Made by a program: the position numbers and the translations under genes. A stretch of 64,000 nucleotides of DNA, taken from contig CM034405.1 of NCBI GenBank assembly GCA_019925095.2, positions 11,743,401-11,807,400 on the forward strand, read 5' to 3'. The DNA comes from Dendrolimus kikuchii (lineage: Eukaryota > Arthropoda > Insecta > Lepidoptera > Lasiocampidae). Shown here in pieces: positions 11,392 to 21,667 of this stretch. Below the pieces are notes generated by a model. It was not told the DNA's origin. It did not search any database and worked only from the letters and a program-made list of their open reading frames with translations. Every line of letters begins with the position of its first letter. Position 1 is the stretch's first letter.

Positions 11392-11392
<1 letters not shown>

Positions 11393-11442
<50 letters not shown>

Positions 11443-11444
11443 AT

Positions 11445-11496
<52 letters not shown>

Positions 11497-11497
11497 A
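11393..11497. repeat. compound TG/TA microsatellite
   Basis: A short TG run, a long TA run broken at 11441 and 11458-11460, then TG again. Open frames rich in Tyr and Ile on both strands are artefacts of it. Confidence 0.95.
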
Positions 11498-11913
11498 TGT
11501 ATACAACCACACATATTTGTATCTGAAATAATTATATATCTTAAAACTACATTTACATATCAGTTAAGTACTATTCTGAGTTGAGGGTTGTGTCTGAATG
11601 GAGAAGGCGCTATCAATATAACGCCATGTTTTATATGGAAGAACAATATTTTATAATAATTACTGGGCAAATCCCACTAAGTTTCACGATATAAATGCAA
11701 TTAAGCAGTATTATGTCATTTATATCTATTGGCGTGCAGGCGTGCCGGCGAGCTGAGACGTGACTGAAATAGCCCACGATCTTAACAATATACAGCTGAA
11801 TCTTAAATAGTTGTACAACTTTGACACTGTTATAACAGTCGCCGACTACAGAGTATTGCAGTGTGTTATATATCAATTTTATAGCATTCTATACAGAGAT
11901 AACCTCCCCTTAA
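11498..11913. other. no recognised feature
   Basis: AT-rich spacer. Overlapping open frames on both strands have no recognisable content. Confidence 0.5.
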
Positions 11914-11980
11914 ACAGCGATAACGCGGTGCGAAGCGGTGTACATACAACAGGAAATAGATTTAATTTTAATATTCTTCT
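11914..11980 (+). repeat. short repeat shared with 44865-44945
   Basis: The order GCGATAACGCGGTGCGAAG, GGTGTACATA, AGGAAATAGATTTAATTTT matches GCAATAACACGTTGCGAAG, GGTGTACATA, AGGAAGTAAAATTAAATTTT at 44876. The class is unknown. Confidence 0.5.
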
Positions 11981-12023
11981 ACCTTCAAATATAACACCGG
12001 TTAAAAAAAACCGTCTGTAATTT

Positions 12024-12126
12024 TGACCCATGTATTCTTGTGTATTTCGATGCACTGAATCTGAATGTGGGGTAAGTTTGGTCCATACACCCTCATGGAC
12101 CAAAATACATAAGAATAGTTGGGTCA
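12024..12126. repeat. fold-back repeat
   Basis: The ends are imperfect inverted copies (GACCCATGTATTCTTGTGTA and a complement near 12104-12126). The centre has a perfect 10-bp hairpin, TTTGGTCCAT and ATGGACCAAA, at 12077-12104. A related sequence lies at 14940-15060. It looks like a small non-autonomous DNA element. Confidence 0.5.
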
Positions 12127-12442
12127 GGTCAACCCATCCCGTAATCCATCACAGAGGGCCAAGCGGACCAGCGCGGGATCCTGTGGATATCCCTCCCTGT
12201 TGGTGAAAAGGGTACCCTTCCCCGTGGATGCCCTAAGTGAGAGCCAAGCGACAAATGTAATACCTATAGTTTAGTCTGGTACCCCATAAAAGCGTATAGG
12301 AGAGGGGTGCAGGTTAGGTTTAGTGGGTAGTCTGACGGCCGACAATCCCTCGTCTCTGCACTCAGAAGCCACGGTGAGCATCCGGCCGATCAGGAGGATC
12401 AGAATCTCGCACATCCCTCGGTTTAAAGCCTTCCCCCCAGAT
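12127..12442. other. GC-richer block, no readable gene
   Basis: This block is richer in G and C than its surroundings and may be an old transposon fragment. The only open frame (minus, 12271-12465) continues into the LINE tail insertion and shows no family motif. Confidence 0.35.
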
Positions 12443-12516
12443 CCGAGGGTGGTACATACATACATACATACATAACTTCACGCCAGTTCCCTTGCGGGGT
12501 AGGCACCCGAGGGTGG
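12443..12516 (-). mobile_element. very short LINE 3' insertion with 10-bp TSD
   Basis: CCGAGGGTGG occurs at 12443-12452 and again at 12507-12516. Between them are only 54 bp: the minus-strand LINE end TGCCTACCCCGCAAGGGAAC, TGGCGTGAAGTTATG, then ATGT units. It is the shortest copy of the LINE whose best copy is at 60344-60603. The exact duplication marks it as a real, extremely truncated retrotransposition event. Confidence 0.85.
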
Positions 12517-12600
12517 TGTCCCAAGAAAAACATTCCCCTGTTTCATAAAAAAATAGTCAAAAGTAAATACCAATTTAAATTTTTTGTGATTCAGTGTAAT

Positions 12601-12717
12601 TAATCTGAAGCAAGTGAGGTGTGTAAGAATAAGCCTAAATGGCGCTCTGTTGTTCGTGCCTACCCCGCAAGGGAACTGGCGTGAAGTTATGTATGTATGT
12701 ATGTATGTAATCTAAAG
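12601..12717 (+). mobile_element. LINE 3' insertion (ATGT tail) with TSD
   Basis: TAATCTGAAG (12601-12610) and TAATCTAAAG (12708-12717) flank 97 bp of LINE C-terminus and tail. It encodes the last residues of the ORF2 seen at 60356-60592 (CKNKPKW-like, then VVRAYPARELA) and ends in ATGT repeats. Confidence 0.85.
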
Positions 12718-12895
12718 ATCTTTCACAATTTAATTTTACCTAAACTTAATTTAAATTTAGTATGTGACTTATACTAGATAATTTTTTGCCTCAAAATTTG
12801 ATATCTATGATAAATTCAAATTGTTATTTTATTTATATTAAACTGACTTCTACCGACAGCTTCGCTCGTGTTAATATATTTTTTGTAGTTTTTTA

Positions 12896-13203
12896 TCCGT
12901 TCAGGAACGGAGAAAGGATATAATTTCCTGTGGCCGGGCGTCCTATCGTAAGGGGCGACAAAACAACCCACAGCCAGGTGGTAGGGTGTTTGCTGGATGG
13001 CTAAGTACCCCTGGTCTAGAGTAGGCTGCCATAACAACTTTGAGTTGTGTTCCGGCATCAGTCGCCAGGTATCAGACGCCTTCTAGAGTGTGGCAGCACA
13101 TTGGTAGCACATTTAGTGTTACAAATGTCCATAGGCAAGGGTAACCACTTTCCATCAGATGGGCCGTCTGCTTATCTACTGAATTCATGCATTAAAAAAA
13201 AAA
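12896..13203 (+). mobile_element. ~310-bp poly(A) repeat, copy 2 (full length)
   Basis: It starts TCCGTTCAGGAACGGAG and ends in CATGCATTAAAAAAAAAA. It has the same 5' terminus as copies at 17151, 30601, 33053 and 45835, which argues for a defined 5' end rather than random truncation. Confidence 0.9.
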
Positions 13204-13262
13204 GTGGAGGTCCGGCCGTCGGGAATCCCACACGCTCTCCTTAGAAATGTCAAACTTAGTAT
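13199..13262 (-). repeat. short repeat shared with 43480-43552
   Basis: Minus-strand AAGTTTGACATTTCTAAGGA, GAGCGTGT, then CGACGGCCGGACCTCCA match the plus strand at 43490-43552 in the same order. It directly follows the poly(A) of the preceding repeat. Confidence 0.6.
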
Positions 13263-13360
13263 CTAATATAAAATACCCGTAATGCCATCTAATTAAGGTA
13301 AAACTAACCATGATAGAGAGCAATACAATTTTTTTAAATATCTACTAATAATAACTAATA

Positions 13361-13591
13361 ATTGGCAGACAAACATATATTGTATATCCCCAAATTAAGC
13401 ACGTTACGCTTGTGTTATGTGTGAAATAATACAACGGACTAATCTAGGGCCGATCCCAGACACCCAGAGCATAGTAAATAACGAAGGAAATTTGTTTAAG
13501 AAATTTACCATGCCAAGAATCGAACCCGGAGCCTCTGCGTTCCAGTGAGTTAGGCCGGCAAAGTCTTAGCCCGCTCAACCACAGAGGCCGT
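13361..13591 (-). mobile_element. tRNA-derived SINE with A and B boxes
   Basis: On the minus strand the head reads GGCCTCTGTGGTTGAGCGGG (A-box region) and then CCGGGTTCGATTCTTGGC (B box GGTTCGATTCT), followed by a conserved body (CTGGGTGTCTGGGATCGGC, CACAAGCGTAACG, TTTGTCTGCC). The same unit is at 46784-47030, and truncated at 60986 and 14489. RNA polymerase III would transcribe it from the internal boxes. At its 5' end a 13-bp inverted copy of the SINE head (13576-13588 with 13593-13605, loop CGTC) forms a perfect hairpin. Confidence 0.85.
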
Positions 13592-13847
13592 CGCCTCTGT
13601 GGTTGTGATGTTTTTATTAATGAGAAATGGCAACGGTGACGCCAATAAAACGTGATCAGAGCATTATCTTTTCGTCTATATTCATCTATCCCTTGAGAAC
13701 AGTACTTGTTTTCTGAAGGAAAGGTACCCTATGTCCTTTTCTATACGTTTGATAACGTGTATTCAAAATTCGTAACGATCAATTGCGTAGTTAAGATGTG
13801 AAAAGTCACAAAAAAATTCACATTCGCATATATAATACTAGCTGATT
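13592..13847. other. no recognised feature
   Basis: Spacer between the SINE and a Helitron-like repeat; nothing recognised. Confidence 0.5.
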
Positions 13848-14030
13848 CGTGTCCACTTCGCCGGGCGTATTAAACAATATTATTATTAATCATAATAAAA
13901 TATAGGCTATATCACTCGGGAATAATGAATCTTTCTACTGGTGAAAGAATTTTAAAAATCGGTTTACTAGTTCAAGGGATTACTTTCTACAAATAAACTC
14001 ACAAACTTTACCTGTATATATTAGTTAGGA
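13848..14030 (-). mobile_element. Helitron-like repeat, minus orientation
   Basis: Minus-strand sequence runs from near ACAGGTAAAGTTTGTGAGTT through ATAGCCTATATTTT to CGCCCGGCGAAGTGGACACG and ends AATCAGCTAG|T. The layout resembles the copy at 59558-59754, whose two ends (TC and CTAG) are clearer. Confidence 0.45.
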
Positions 14031-14488
14031 AGATACACGTGAAAGCTGGGAGAGTCTGTAGAAAAAATAGAACATTTACTAGTCCACAGACTAACCTTAA
14101 CCAAAATGGCTATATTATCCAACGAAGTGCCTTATCTTAATTCCTTTAATCGAAATCGTACCGCCAAAAGCACCGATTAATTACACCGATTTCGAAAACA
14201 ACTTTATTTTTTCCATTTCCCTTGAGATTTATCTTAAAGTACTTAGAAACAGTAGTTAACAATCGGATCTTGAGATTTAAACTGTTATAATTATCTGTAA
14301 TTATGACTCTAATTCGTAAACAACACTCGTTTGGAAAGCGACGCTTGTTTTTGCTCTGGCCAAATAATTATTGGTATTATTTTAGTTCTTCGTGCACGAT
14401 GAACAAGCAAAGATGCACACTATACAGGCTCGTCAGATGAGTTATTGATCAAATGGGGGTATATTGGGTAGTGACTAGTTTTTTTTAT
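14031..14488. other. no recognised feature
   Basis: AT-rich spacer with no open frame or shared repeat. Confidence 0.5.
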
Positions 14489-14580
14489 TGGCATACAAAC
14501 ACATACATTGTATACACGTATCTCCAAAGTAATCAAGTTACACTTGTGCTATGGGTAGTATACAATAGACCAAGAATATA
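14489..14580 (-). mobile_element. SINE 3' body fragment
   Basis: Matches the 3' body of the tRNA-derived SINE at 13361 (minus strand CACAAGTGTAACTTG, then GTATACAATGTATGTG, then TTTGTATGCC). The tRNA-like head is missing. Confidence 0.6.
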
Positions 14581-14790
14581 CAGTGATTTTTTTAAGTGGG
14601 CTTTCCGGGCCAAATCCTAAATTATGTTAAATAATGAAAACCACTCTAAGGAATCTCGAGATGTGGACGAAAACTAAATTGGTACCATAAGATTTTTGTA
14701 AAATCAATAACCTTATCAAGAACCAAATCGGCTGTTTTTGAAAAATAAACACATCTTGTATTATTACACATAATTATTTCTTCGATTTAG

Positions 14791-14918
14791 GTTGCCTGGA
14801 AGAGATCGCTTTGAGCGATAAGGCCGCCTATTATATTGCCTGGAAAATATTGTAAATATGGTCTGTTTTTTGCAATTGTATATTTTGGTGTGCAATAAAG
14901 TCTTGTCTCTCTTTCTCT
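14791..14918 (+). mobile_element. LINE 3' UTR fragment
   Basis: GTTGCCTGGAAGAGATCGC, GAGCGATAAGGCCGCC, TATTTTGGTGTGCAATAAAG and a TCTCTCTTTC tail. This is the cleanest match to the LINE end at 48255-48362 and to 45146-45236. Confidence 0.75.
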
Positions 14919-14939
14919 AAGACTGTGCTAGATTTCAAA

Positions 14940-15060
14940 TGAAGAGAAAGGGTAGCTGTTGTCCATACACCTTCAAACTTTTGAGTATGTATGGACCAAA
15001 CTGACTCCGAATTGGATTCAGCGTATCGAAATACGTAAGAATAGATGGGTCTGGTCAAAA
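14940..15060 (-). repeat. relative of the 12024-12126 fold-back repeat
   Basis: Minus-strand GACCCATCTATTCTTACGTA, TTTCGATACGCTGAATCC, then TTTGGTCCATACAT follow the same order as 12024-12095. The hairpin centre is extended by about 20 bp. Confidence 0.5.
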
Positions 15061-15204
15061 GTACAGGCCACTTTTTTGTGGGCTATTATTGCAATATTTG
15101 ACTGCTATTACTTTTAAAAAGTTATAGCGCTATAAATTTGGACGCTCGTATAAAATTTATTAATAGCCAAACATATATAGATTGGTAAAACTATATCACA
15201 GAAT

Positions 15205-15350
15205 AAAAGAAGATACTCGTTTGTAAATACTTCGTGATGTGTTTGACACGTTTGACCCGTGATCAGAAAGTTGGTTTAAATGTGTGTCAATGCAACCAGA
15301 CTTCTGAGCACGCTTCCCCTGGCACTGATCTGCTACTATGTTATACGTCA
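15205..15350 (+). pseudogene. LINE ORF2 extreme C-terminus, frameshifted
   Basis: Plus-strand frames read RLTRDQKVGLNVC and then, one frame over, NATRLLSTLPLALICY. This resembles the R-x-(T/S)-GD-P-R, then RGNAASLLGTLP ending common to one group of insect LINE ORF2 proteins. A better copy of the same protein end is at 22940-23330. Confidence 0.55.
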
Positions 15351-16439
15351 GGATTATATTATTTAAAAATATACAATTATTAAGATGTTTGTTACAAATC
15401 TTCATATTTTATGAACTACTGCGAGCTGTAGAAGATGTGCTCGACTAGCTGTTTCTTAAGCCGGCGGCATGTCGGTTACATAATCTGTAACTTAAAGAGT
15501 TAATTTACATTCTAAGTTAATAAGTAAAATACATGATTAAGAATTATTAAAAATATTTTGGTTCAAGTTGTAACCAAAATTTTAATTAAATCAACAATTT
15601 TATTCTATGCTAAAGCAAATTTTAACATTGGTTACAATTCACGTACAGAATATGATCAGTGTTGCGCATTTTGTTATCACAACATTTCATACATGGGCGA
15701 CCGGCGCGGCGCGGCATCCGAGCTTTTTTCCGCTGGCAACATTTTTTCAGGCAGCCCGAACACAATCGGATATCATTAGTGTTATTTATGTGCGCCCCGT
15801 GCCGTGGACGCGTCGCATTGGACGTGACTCCAATCCACAACAGTTATCTCGGACACTTACTTTTTCCATTGATTGCTTTTTTTAGTTCCCCCTGTCCGCT
15901 TTTACGCCAGATGTGTTGTCACCCCATTTTGAAGGCCTATATGAGTGTTGTTATTGTAAATGTTCCATTGTACGTCGTGTACGGAAAATTTGGAGCCCAT
16001 ATTCGTTTCATTGGATGCTTTCGGTCGAATAGTTTTATTGATAGGAAAATGGTTTGCTAGCAAAATGGGTTTGGTGAAAATGTTAGAATATTTTTAACAA
16101 AAGTAAAGGCTTATATAACATTACAGTAACTATTAAAACTTCTACACTTCATAAAAGCTGAGACTCGTTTGTATTTTGAGCTTATTCAAGTTATTTCCCT
16201 ACGGTTATAATTGGTTCCCACTTACCTACTAATATTAATTTTCAGCTATAGAATAAATAAGGAAATACAATAATTATCATAAAATAAATACTTACTAAAA
16301 TTTTAAATTTTCATCCTTTTATATATTGTGGGCAGTTTGTAAGTTACACTAATTATTTGATTCGCCGCCAAGTCAATTGGTGACATGAATATGTAAAATT
16401 TTTTTTTTTTATAAATAAAACATTAAACACTAAAAGAAG
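15351..16439. other. no recognised gene; GC-richer island 15690-15920
   Basis: Four overlapping open frames of 72-133 codons cover 15558-16060, but none shows a family motif and they contradict each other by strand and frame. The block at about 15690-15920 is richer in G and C than its flanks (GGCGCGGCGCGGCATCCGAG). It may be an old element or a regulatory island; I cannot decide. Confidence 0.3.
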
Positions 16440-16670
16440 AATGATCAGTTGCGCCATCTTCTTTTGTAGCATTTAGAATGTCGTCACTGTCTATATTCGT
16501 AATTTTTAGATCATTGAACATGACTTTTGTCTTGTGTTCTCATTGTTGTCTTGTGACTCATTTTAGGCAGTTTAGCATTTCAGTCGGCTTTTCTGTAATC
16601 TGTGCAAAAATGACAATATCGTCAGCAAAACCCAGGTGAAAAAAACGTGGTTGCAAGCTTACTTAATTTT
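16440..16670 (-). pseudogene. LINE reverse transcriptase palm fragment (FADD)
   Basis: The minus strand reads SPGFADDIVIFAQITEKPTE, then MLNCLK and a stop, and after a frame shift a KTKVMFN-like block. FADD is the reverse transcriptase catalytic motif, and ADDIV-x-F-A followed by EML-x-x-L and KTKVM is the palm-to-thumb stretch of RTE-like LINEs. Stops and shifts show it is dead. No tail is attached. Confidence 0.7.
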
Positions 16671-17150
16671 TAAACATTATAAAACAAGTACATTACAATT
16701 TCCTTTTAATAGATGCTATCAATATTCTATCCCCAGACATTTTCTTCGCGACAACAGGGATTGCGTTATCACAAAAATCCATCAATCTTGCTGCATTAAC
16801 ACTATGTCTAGATAAAGTCGCGCATTAACCGAACTGACCTGAACAAATGCAGGTGCCGCCTAATTACCACTGAGAGTGATAAGGATAGTTATAGGAATTA
16901 TCCATGTGCAAGAAAAAGACGTATATCTGAAGATAAGTCAATCCGTCACTGTCGTTTTGGCTAATCTGGTAAAACAGAGTGATAAATCCGACGGCGTCGA
17001 ATACGCCTCGATTTTTGTGGTTTTTGCCACTGAAATGATTAAATAGCTAGCTGTGCCTGCAGGTATGACCGTATGCTTTTATAGATTTTATATCCGCATT
17101 TTCTAAACCATGATCTTTAAATAAAAAGTACACAATAATTTAAGATTCTC
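16671..17150. other. no recognised feature
   Basis: Nothing recognised apart from an isolated AGCTAGCTGTGCCTGC near 17045 that could be the end of a decayed Helitron-like repeat. Confidence 0.45.
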
Positions 17151-17465
17151 TTCGTGCAGGAACAGAAAAAGAATACTAATTTCTGCGGCCAGGCGACCTG
17201 TACTAAGAGGCGACAAAACAACCCACAACCGGGCGGTAGGGCATCTGTCCGACTGGATGGTTACCACCCCCTGTTCTAGCGTATGCCGCCATAATAACCT
17301 TGAGTTGTGCTTCGGCATCAGTGGCCAGATTTCAGTTTCTCCTTGAAGGCTGGCAGCACATTGGCAGCAACTCAAATATTGCTAATGTCTATAGGCGACG
17401 GTAACCACTTTCCATCACAGTTGAGCCGTCAGCCTGTCTGCTGTGATTCAGCAATTTAAAAAAAA
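17151..17465 (+). mobile_element. ~310-bp poly(A) repeat, copy 3 (full length)
   Basis: Starts TTCGTGCAGGAACAG and ends in GCAATTTAAAAAAAA. It has the family core GGTTACCACCCCCTG and CCTTGAGTTGTGCTTCGGCA. Confidence 0.88.
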
Positions 17466-17621
17466 GATAAAAAAATAATCATAGCATAAAAAACACTAAT
17501 GTAACAGAGAGATGCTCCTTTTACCATGCTGATAGGTCAAATTGTATTGGAGGTTAACTATTTTGTATATACCTAGGTATAGGTACCAATATTATTTTTG
17601 GTATTTAAAAAATAATATGAG

Positions 17622-17680
17622 TACTAGCGGCCCGGATATATGTTGTCTTTACGAATTTCAATAAAGTTTATGATCGTTTT
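17622..17680 (-). mobile_element. Helitron-like 3' end
   Basis: Minus strand ends ATATCCGGGCCGCTAG|TAC, nearly the same terminus as GCGCCGGGCCGCTAG|TAC at 59740-59757. Only the end is preserved. Confidence 0.4.
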
Positions 17681-17732
17681 GCGAAGTTGTGAAAAGCTTT
17701 TGGAATTATGTAAAAAAATATGTTTATTTGAC

Positions 17733-17925
17733 TTAGGGTCGATTTTTCAATCACCAGATAAAAGTGATTCTTAGAATAATATTTTATACAATTTACATAT
17801 TTCTGACACTCGTTTTCCATGTTATACTTGACATAGAAAAATTAAGAATATCAGTTGCATGAATAACAGTTGAATAATTTCACTTATGAATTTACTTAGG
17901 TCGCTGATTGAAAAATCGGCCCTTA
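17733..17925. mobile_element. MITE with 18-bp TIRs and TTA TSD
   Basis: The element is 17736-17922 (187 bp). Its ends are GGGTCGATTTTTCAATCA and, inverted, GGGCCGATTTTTCAATCA, with one mismatch in 18. TTA flanks both sides (17733-17735 and 17923-17925). A three-base T(T/A)A duplication is typical of PIF/Harbinger elements. It has no coding capacity. A lone end of similar sequence is at 52050-52072. Confidence 0.85.
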
Positions 17926-18103
17926 TTGAGATATCACTATGTATCAAATTGAAGCAAACAATATACATTACACATTTACAAAATTTTATTAAAATTATTG
18001 GAGCGGTTTCGGAGGTTAGCGAGAATGAAAATAGTGACTGGATTTTTACATATTAATATGTAGATGCGTTGAGAGCTCTCTTGTGACAAGTAATAACAAA
18101 ATG

Positions 18104-18790
18104 GATGACGTGAATATATATATATATATTTTTTTTTTAAATGAAACAATTCTACGGACTCTAAAGTTCCGTACCTTTTTTAATTTGAAGTTTATTAGTT
18201 GTATTGGTTTGTGTCTTTTTATTGCGCTGATAACATTGTTCTTTTTTTTATTATTGTATTAAAGTTGACGACATAGACACGGGTGGTGCTTATTGATTAA
18301 TTTCTTAATCTCTAAGTATTTTATGTTATATGAAATTTTTTTTTTATTATTGTTTGCTATTTGTGTATTGGTTTATAGATGTATTGGACTTATTATATTA
18401 CTTATTCTAACTTGTGTAGTGTTGCTGTTATAAAGTGGGTGTGGTGTTTGGCGTGTGTGGAGTCTTAGGTGCTAATATTATTATGCTATTCTTAGGATAT
18501 GTATATATATATATATATATATTTTTTTTTTCCTTAAAATGTACATTACAAGTAGTCTTAAAAATAGCTTATTCTAATACATTTTGTTGTTTTTTATTTA
18601 TTTTTGTGTCAGGGTGGAATTTTTGTTTGTTCGTTGTGTGTTGGTGATTTTGGTGTGCTGTTTGTTTATTGTGTGTCATAGTGTCTTTTGTGACTTGTGT
18701 TGTTCTGTGTTATTTGTGTTTTGTTGTTCTGGTGTGTGGGGTGTGTGTTAGGTGAGTTGTGATATTTTGCTATTGATGACGTGAATATAT
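18104..18790 (-). mobile_element. A/C-rich retroposed insert with 16-bp TSD
   Basis: GATGACGTGAATATAT occurs exactly at 18104-18119 and 18775-18790. The 655 bp between begin (plus strand) with TA repeats and a ten-T run, that is a poly(A) end on the minus strand. The insert is strongly strand-biased: its plus strand is T- and G-rich, especially 18420-18770. Long exact TSDs plus an A tail indicate LINE-mediated retroposition. I recognise no coding sequence; the 70- and 62-codon frames look like composition artefacts. Confidence 0.65.
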
Positions 18791-20368
18791 TTACCACGTT
18801 CAAATATGTATTTATATTAAATTTTATACATTTTATAATTATGGATGTATACACGCTGTAGCGCAGCCGATTAGTGAGTTATAGGAATAGAATAGAATAG
18901 CATTTCTTGCATAAACTGTCTCATAATTACATGATACGAGTACAAAAGATTTAGTCTTCTTTAAAAGAACAACAGTTTGTCCTTTCAGACGTACAGTACA
19001 GGCAGTTTATAATATAATGTTGCCTGGTCATTATCTCGCCATAATCAAATTAATAGTAAGCAAAACAGATGGCGTTAAAATGTGAGTATTTCATATTCTA
19101 ATATCTGTGTCTACCACTTTTCATAGCTATTAGTTAACAATAGAAATTGATGCAATATAGCATATTATGTTGACAAGTTATGGTAAAATGGAATAAAAAC
19201 TGTGAAAATACATTCTGAAGTATTAACTTTTACAGGTATTGACCAGATCAAAATGAATACATGTCTCGTTACACCTTATGTCTAAATACAGTAAATAAAC
19301 CTAAATCTACATACATTACATTACATATATTTAATTTGACGGCTTACGAGCAACCGCTGCATAGTAAAGTGGCTTCAAAATAGTTATCGATGTAACAATT
19401 TCATTACAATGTATCGACAACTGAATATTTCGCCAATTGTCGTTGATATCGTTTGGTATGTGATATTGAATATTCGCTTTGCATTACAATAGATACTAAG
19501 GCGTTTGCATTGCTCGAATCGTACCAACTTGGTCAATAAATATTAATACTTTGATGTAACTAAATTCAACTCTATTGACACTGTTAGTACTGTATGCCAT
19601 TCTAATGTTTGACCGGCATAGTACAATATGCCGTTTTGTTCTTACAGCGGTAACACTTGATTACTCAATGCACGATAACGTATTGTGCAAAGGTGGTTGG
19701 ATATCAACTGACGCTGTGTCGACTTTATCTTCGGACACGTGCTTTACAAGGCGCAGGCAGGATAAAGTTTTCACAACTACCCTCGTATTCTAGCAAAAAA
19801 AAATCTGTCTGACATTACTTTTATGGGGCTATATTAAAAACAAAGTCTATACGGAGCCAATCGCATTCATTGCAGCCTTAAAACTCAAAATCTGCGACGA
19901 GGTTAATGAAATAAAAAGCCATTTTACGAAAAAGCGATTGAAAATATTAATGAAAGAATCAACATCTGTAAGCGTGGTCATGATGGAAATTTGTCCGATA
20001 TCATTTTTCATTTATAATTACTGAAAAGCTTAATCTTTGTAGTACAATAAATAATTGAATCATTTTCATCTCATTTCTTTGTTTTATTTTATTTTAAAAA
20101 TACAAATTTCTTGTTGAAAAACCCTTTATTGTATTCAGTCGCATATGTTGTAAACGTTAAACACAGTCAATCTGATTAAGAGATATTACTTGAACCGAAA
20201 TAATAGCATTAACATACGTTCAAATTAAATGCTGAATTTAGACTAAGCGTAGTTAAAAATAAATTACTTTTGGAGGGCCGATCAACAAACAGTACCTACT
20301 TTGATTTTAACGGCTTGTTTAATTTTAATGTTTGAAGGAAATTTAAAGGATTTTCACATGATATTTTG
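18791..20368. other. no recognised gene
   Basis: AT-rich sequence. At 18886-18935 the minus strand ends in ATGCTATTCTATTCTATTCC, which resembles the ATTCT-tailed LINE terminus, but the body is not conserved. The open frame 19575-19793 shows no motif. Confidence 0.45.
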
Positions 20369-20680
20369 TTTTTTTTTATTGCAGGAGTTCAGCAGACAGG
20401 CAGACGGCCCACTTGATGGAAAGCGGTTACCATCGCCTATGGACATTTGTAACACCAAAGGTACTATAAATGCGCTGCTGCTCTCTTAAGGAAGACTGTA
20501 ACCTGGTCACTAATGCCGGAACACAACACAAGGTTGTTATGGCGGCATACTCTAGACCAGGGGTGGTCGCCATCCAGTCGAGCAAATACCCTACCACCTG
20601 GCTGTGGGTTGTTTTGTCGCCTTTTACGACAGGCCGCCTGGCCGCAGGAAATTGTATTCTTTCTCCGTTCCTGCACGGAT
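20369..20680 (-). mobile_element. ~310-bp poly(A) repeat, copy 4 (full length)
   Basis: On the minus strand it runs from TCCGTGCAGGAACGGAGAAA to TGAACTCCTGCAATAAAAAA. It is one of the best preserved copies, nearly the same as those at 34060 and 37281. Confidence 0.92.
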
Positions 20681-21259
20681 GAAAATTAATATTATATTAA
20701 TTTTAGAACTAAATTTATAACAAAGTTTTGAACTAAGAATCTGGTTATATAACCAGGTATGCATGTATATACACATGGTTGCCTCGAGGAACACCTCCTT
20801 ATAAATTCTTCCTCCCCATCCTCGCCATCAAGAAAAGAATAAACTTTTAAATGAAGAATGCGCAAAACAATCATCTTAGTGTCAGTGCTTTCACCGCAAT
20901 AGATAGTGAAATGATAGATGGAATACGACACATAGAAAACATTTTAATTTAACTTAATTCTCCTAAGCAAATCCTAGTGAGTGTGTGAACCACCCGGGGG
21001 ACGATTGCAGTGTGGCGGTGGACTGGTGGCGAGGTAAGTTACTCTTCCCTTGCTTCGTCTTCCACGTCCCTTTGCCTTCTCTCGGCCATCGCATCGCGCC
21101 CGCAATATTGGAGTTATATTAATTACTACAGAAAAGTTTAGAAAGGTTAGATATTTTGTAAGATGCAACTACATAAAATATTCACGCAAATAAAACAAAA
21201 ACTTTGTTTTAAATTTTTGTGTAGGATATTTCATTTCGATATCTTATTCAGTTCAGACG
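20681..21259. other. no recognised gene; GC-rich patch 20990-21110
   Basis: The patch contains CCACCCGGGGGACGATTGCA and GGTGGCGAGGTAAGTTACTC. The latter includes a GTAAGT that could be a splice donor, but no frame upstream of it is convincing. Confidence 0.35.
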
Positions 21260-21648
21260 ACATGATTATAAATATTTCTAATCCCGCGCAAACAAAATCA
21301 CGGGTACTGTTAGTCTAAAATATACATATTTAATAGAAAATTATCCTGATCGTACTTTGAACAATTACTGTCATAAAGGTTTATGTACTTGTCGGCATTT
21401 ACAATGTCTCCGAGCTGCGAGCAACAAAACAGTTTAAGGTCTAACAACAATAAAGACATTTAAGTGGCATCATACATACATACATAACTTCACGCCAGTT
21501 CCCTTGCGGGGTAGGCACGAACAACAGAGCGCCATTCAGGCTTATTCTTACACACCTCACTTGCTTCTTTGACATTCATAGCTCTTGTCATGCACGCTCC
21601 TCTGTTCGTAAGTGGCATCGTAACTTTAAAAGAGATTGTTTGTTACTG
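21260..21648 (+). repeat. local direct duplication, copy 1 (split)
   Basis: This about 250-bp unit, excluding its LINE insertion, repeats at 21668-21906. Shared landmarks in order are TTTAATAGAAAATKATCCTG, AAAGGTTTATGTA, TATGTCTCCGAGCTGCGRGC (AATGTCTCC in copy 1), AACAAAACAGTTTAAGGTCT and TAAGTGGCATCGTAACTTTA. In this copy the last landmark is interrupted by the LINE at 21472-21608. Confidence 0.85.
21461..21619 (-). mobile_element. LINE 3' insertion (ATGT tail) with TSD and empty-site paralogue
   Basis: TAAGTGGCATC is duplicated at 21461-21471 and 21609-21619 around 137 bp of the LINE whose best copy is at 60344-60603, in minus orientation. It retains the C-terminal coding blocks and an ATGT tail. 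The undisturbed second copy of the host unit still has the pre-insertion sequence, so the event is proven from within the window and post-dates the duplication. Confidence 0.93.
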
Positions 21649-21667
21649 GGTTCAAAACTAATGAATA

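Noticed and set aside
11314..11531. Tyr/Ile-rich frames on both strands
   Set aside because: They are translations of the TA/TG microsatellite.
15558..16060. Overlapping frames of up to 133 codons around the GC-rich island
   Set aside because: Four frames on two strands compete and none has a motif, so none was called a gene.
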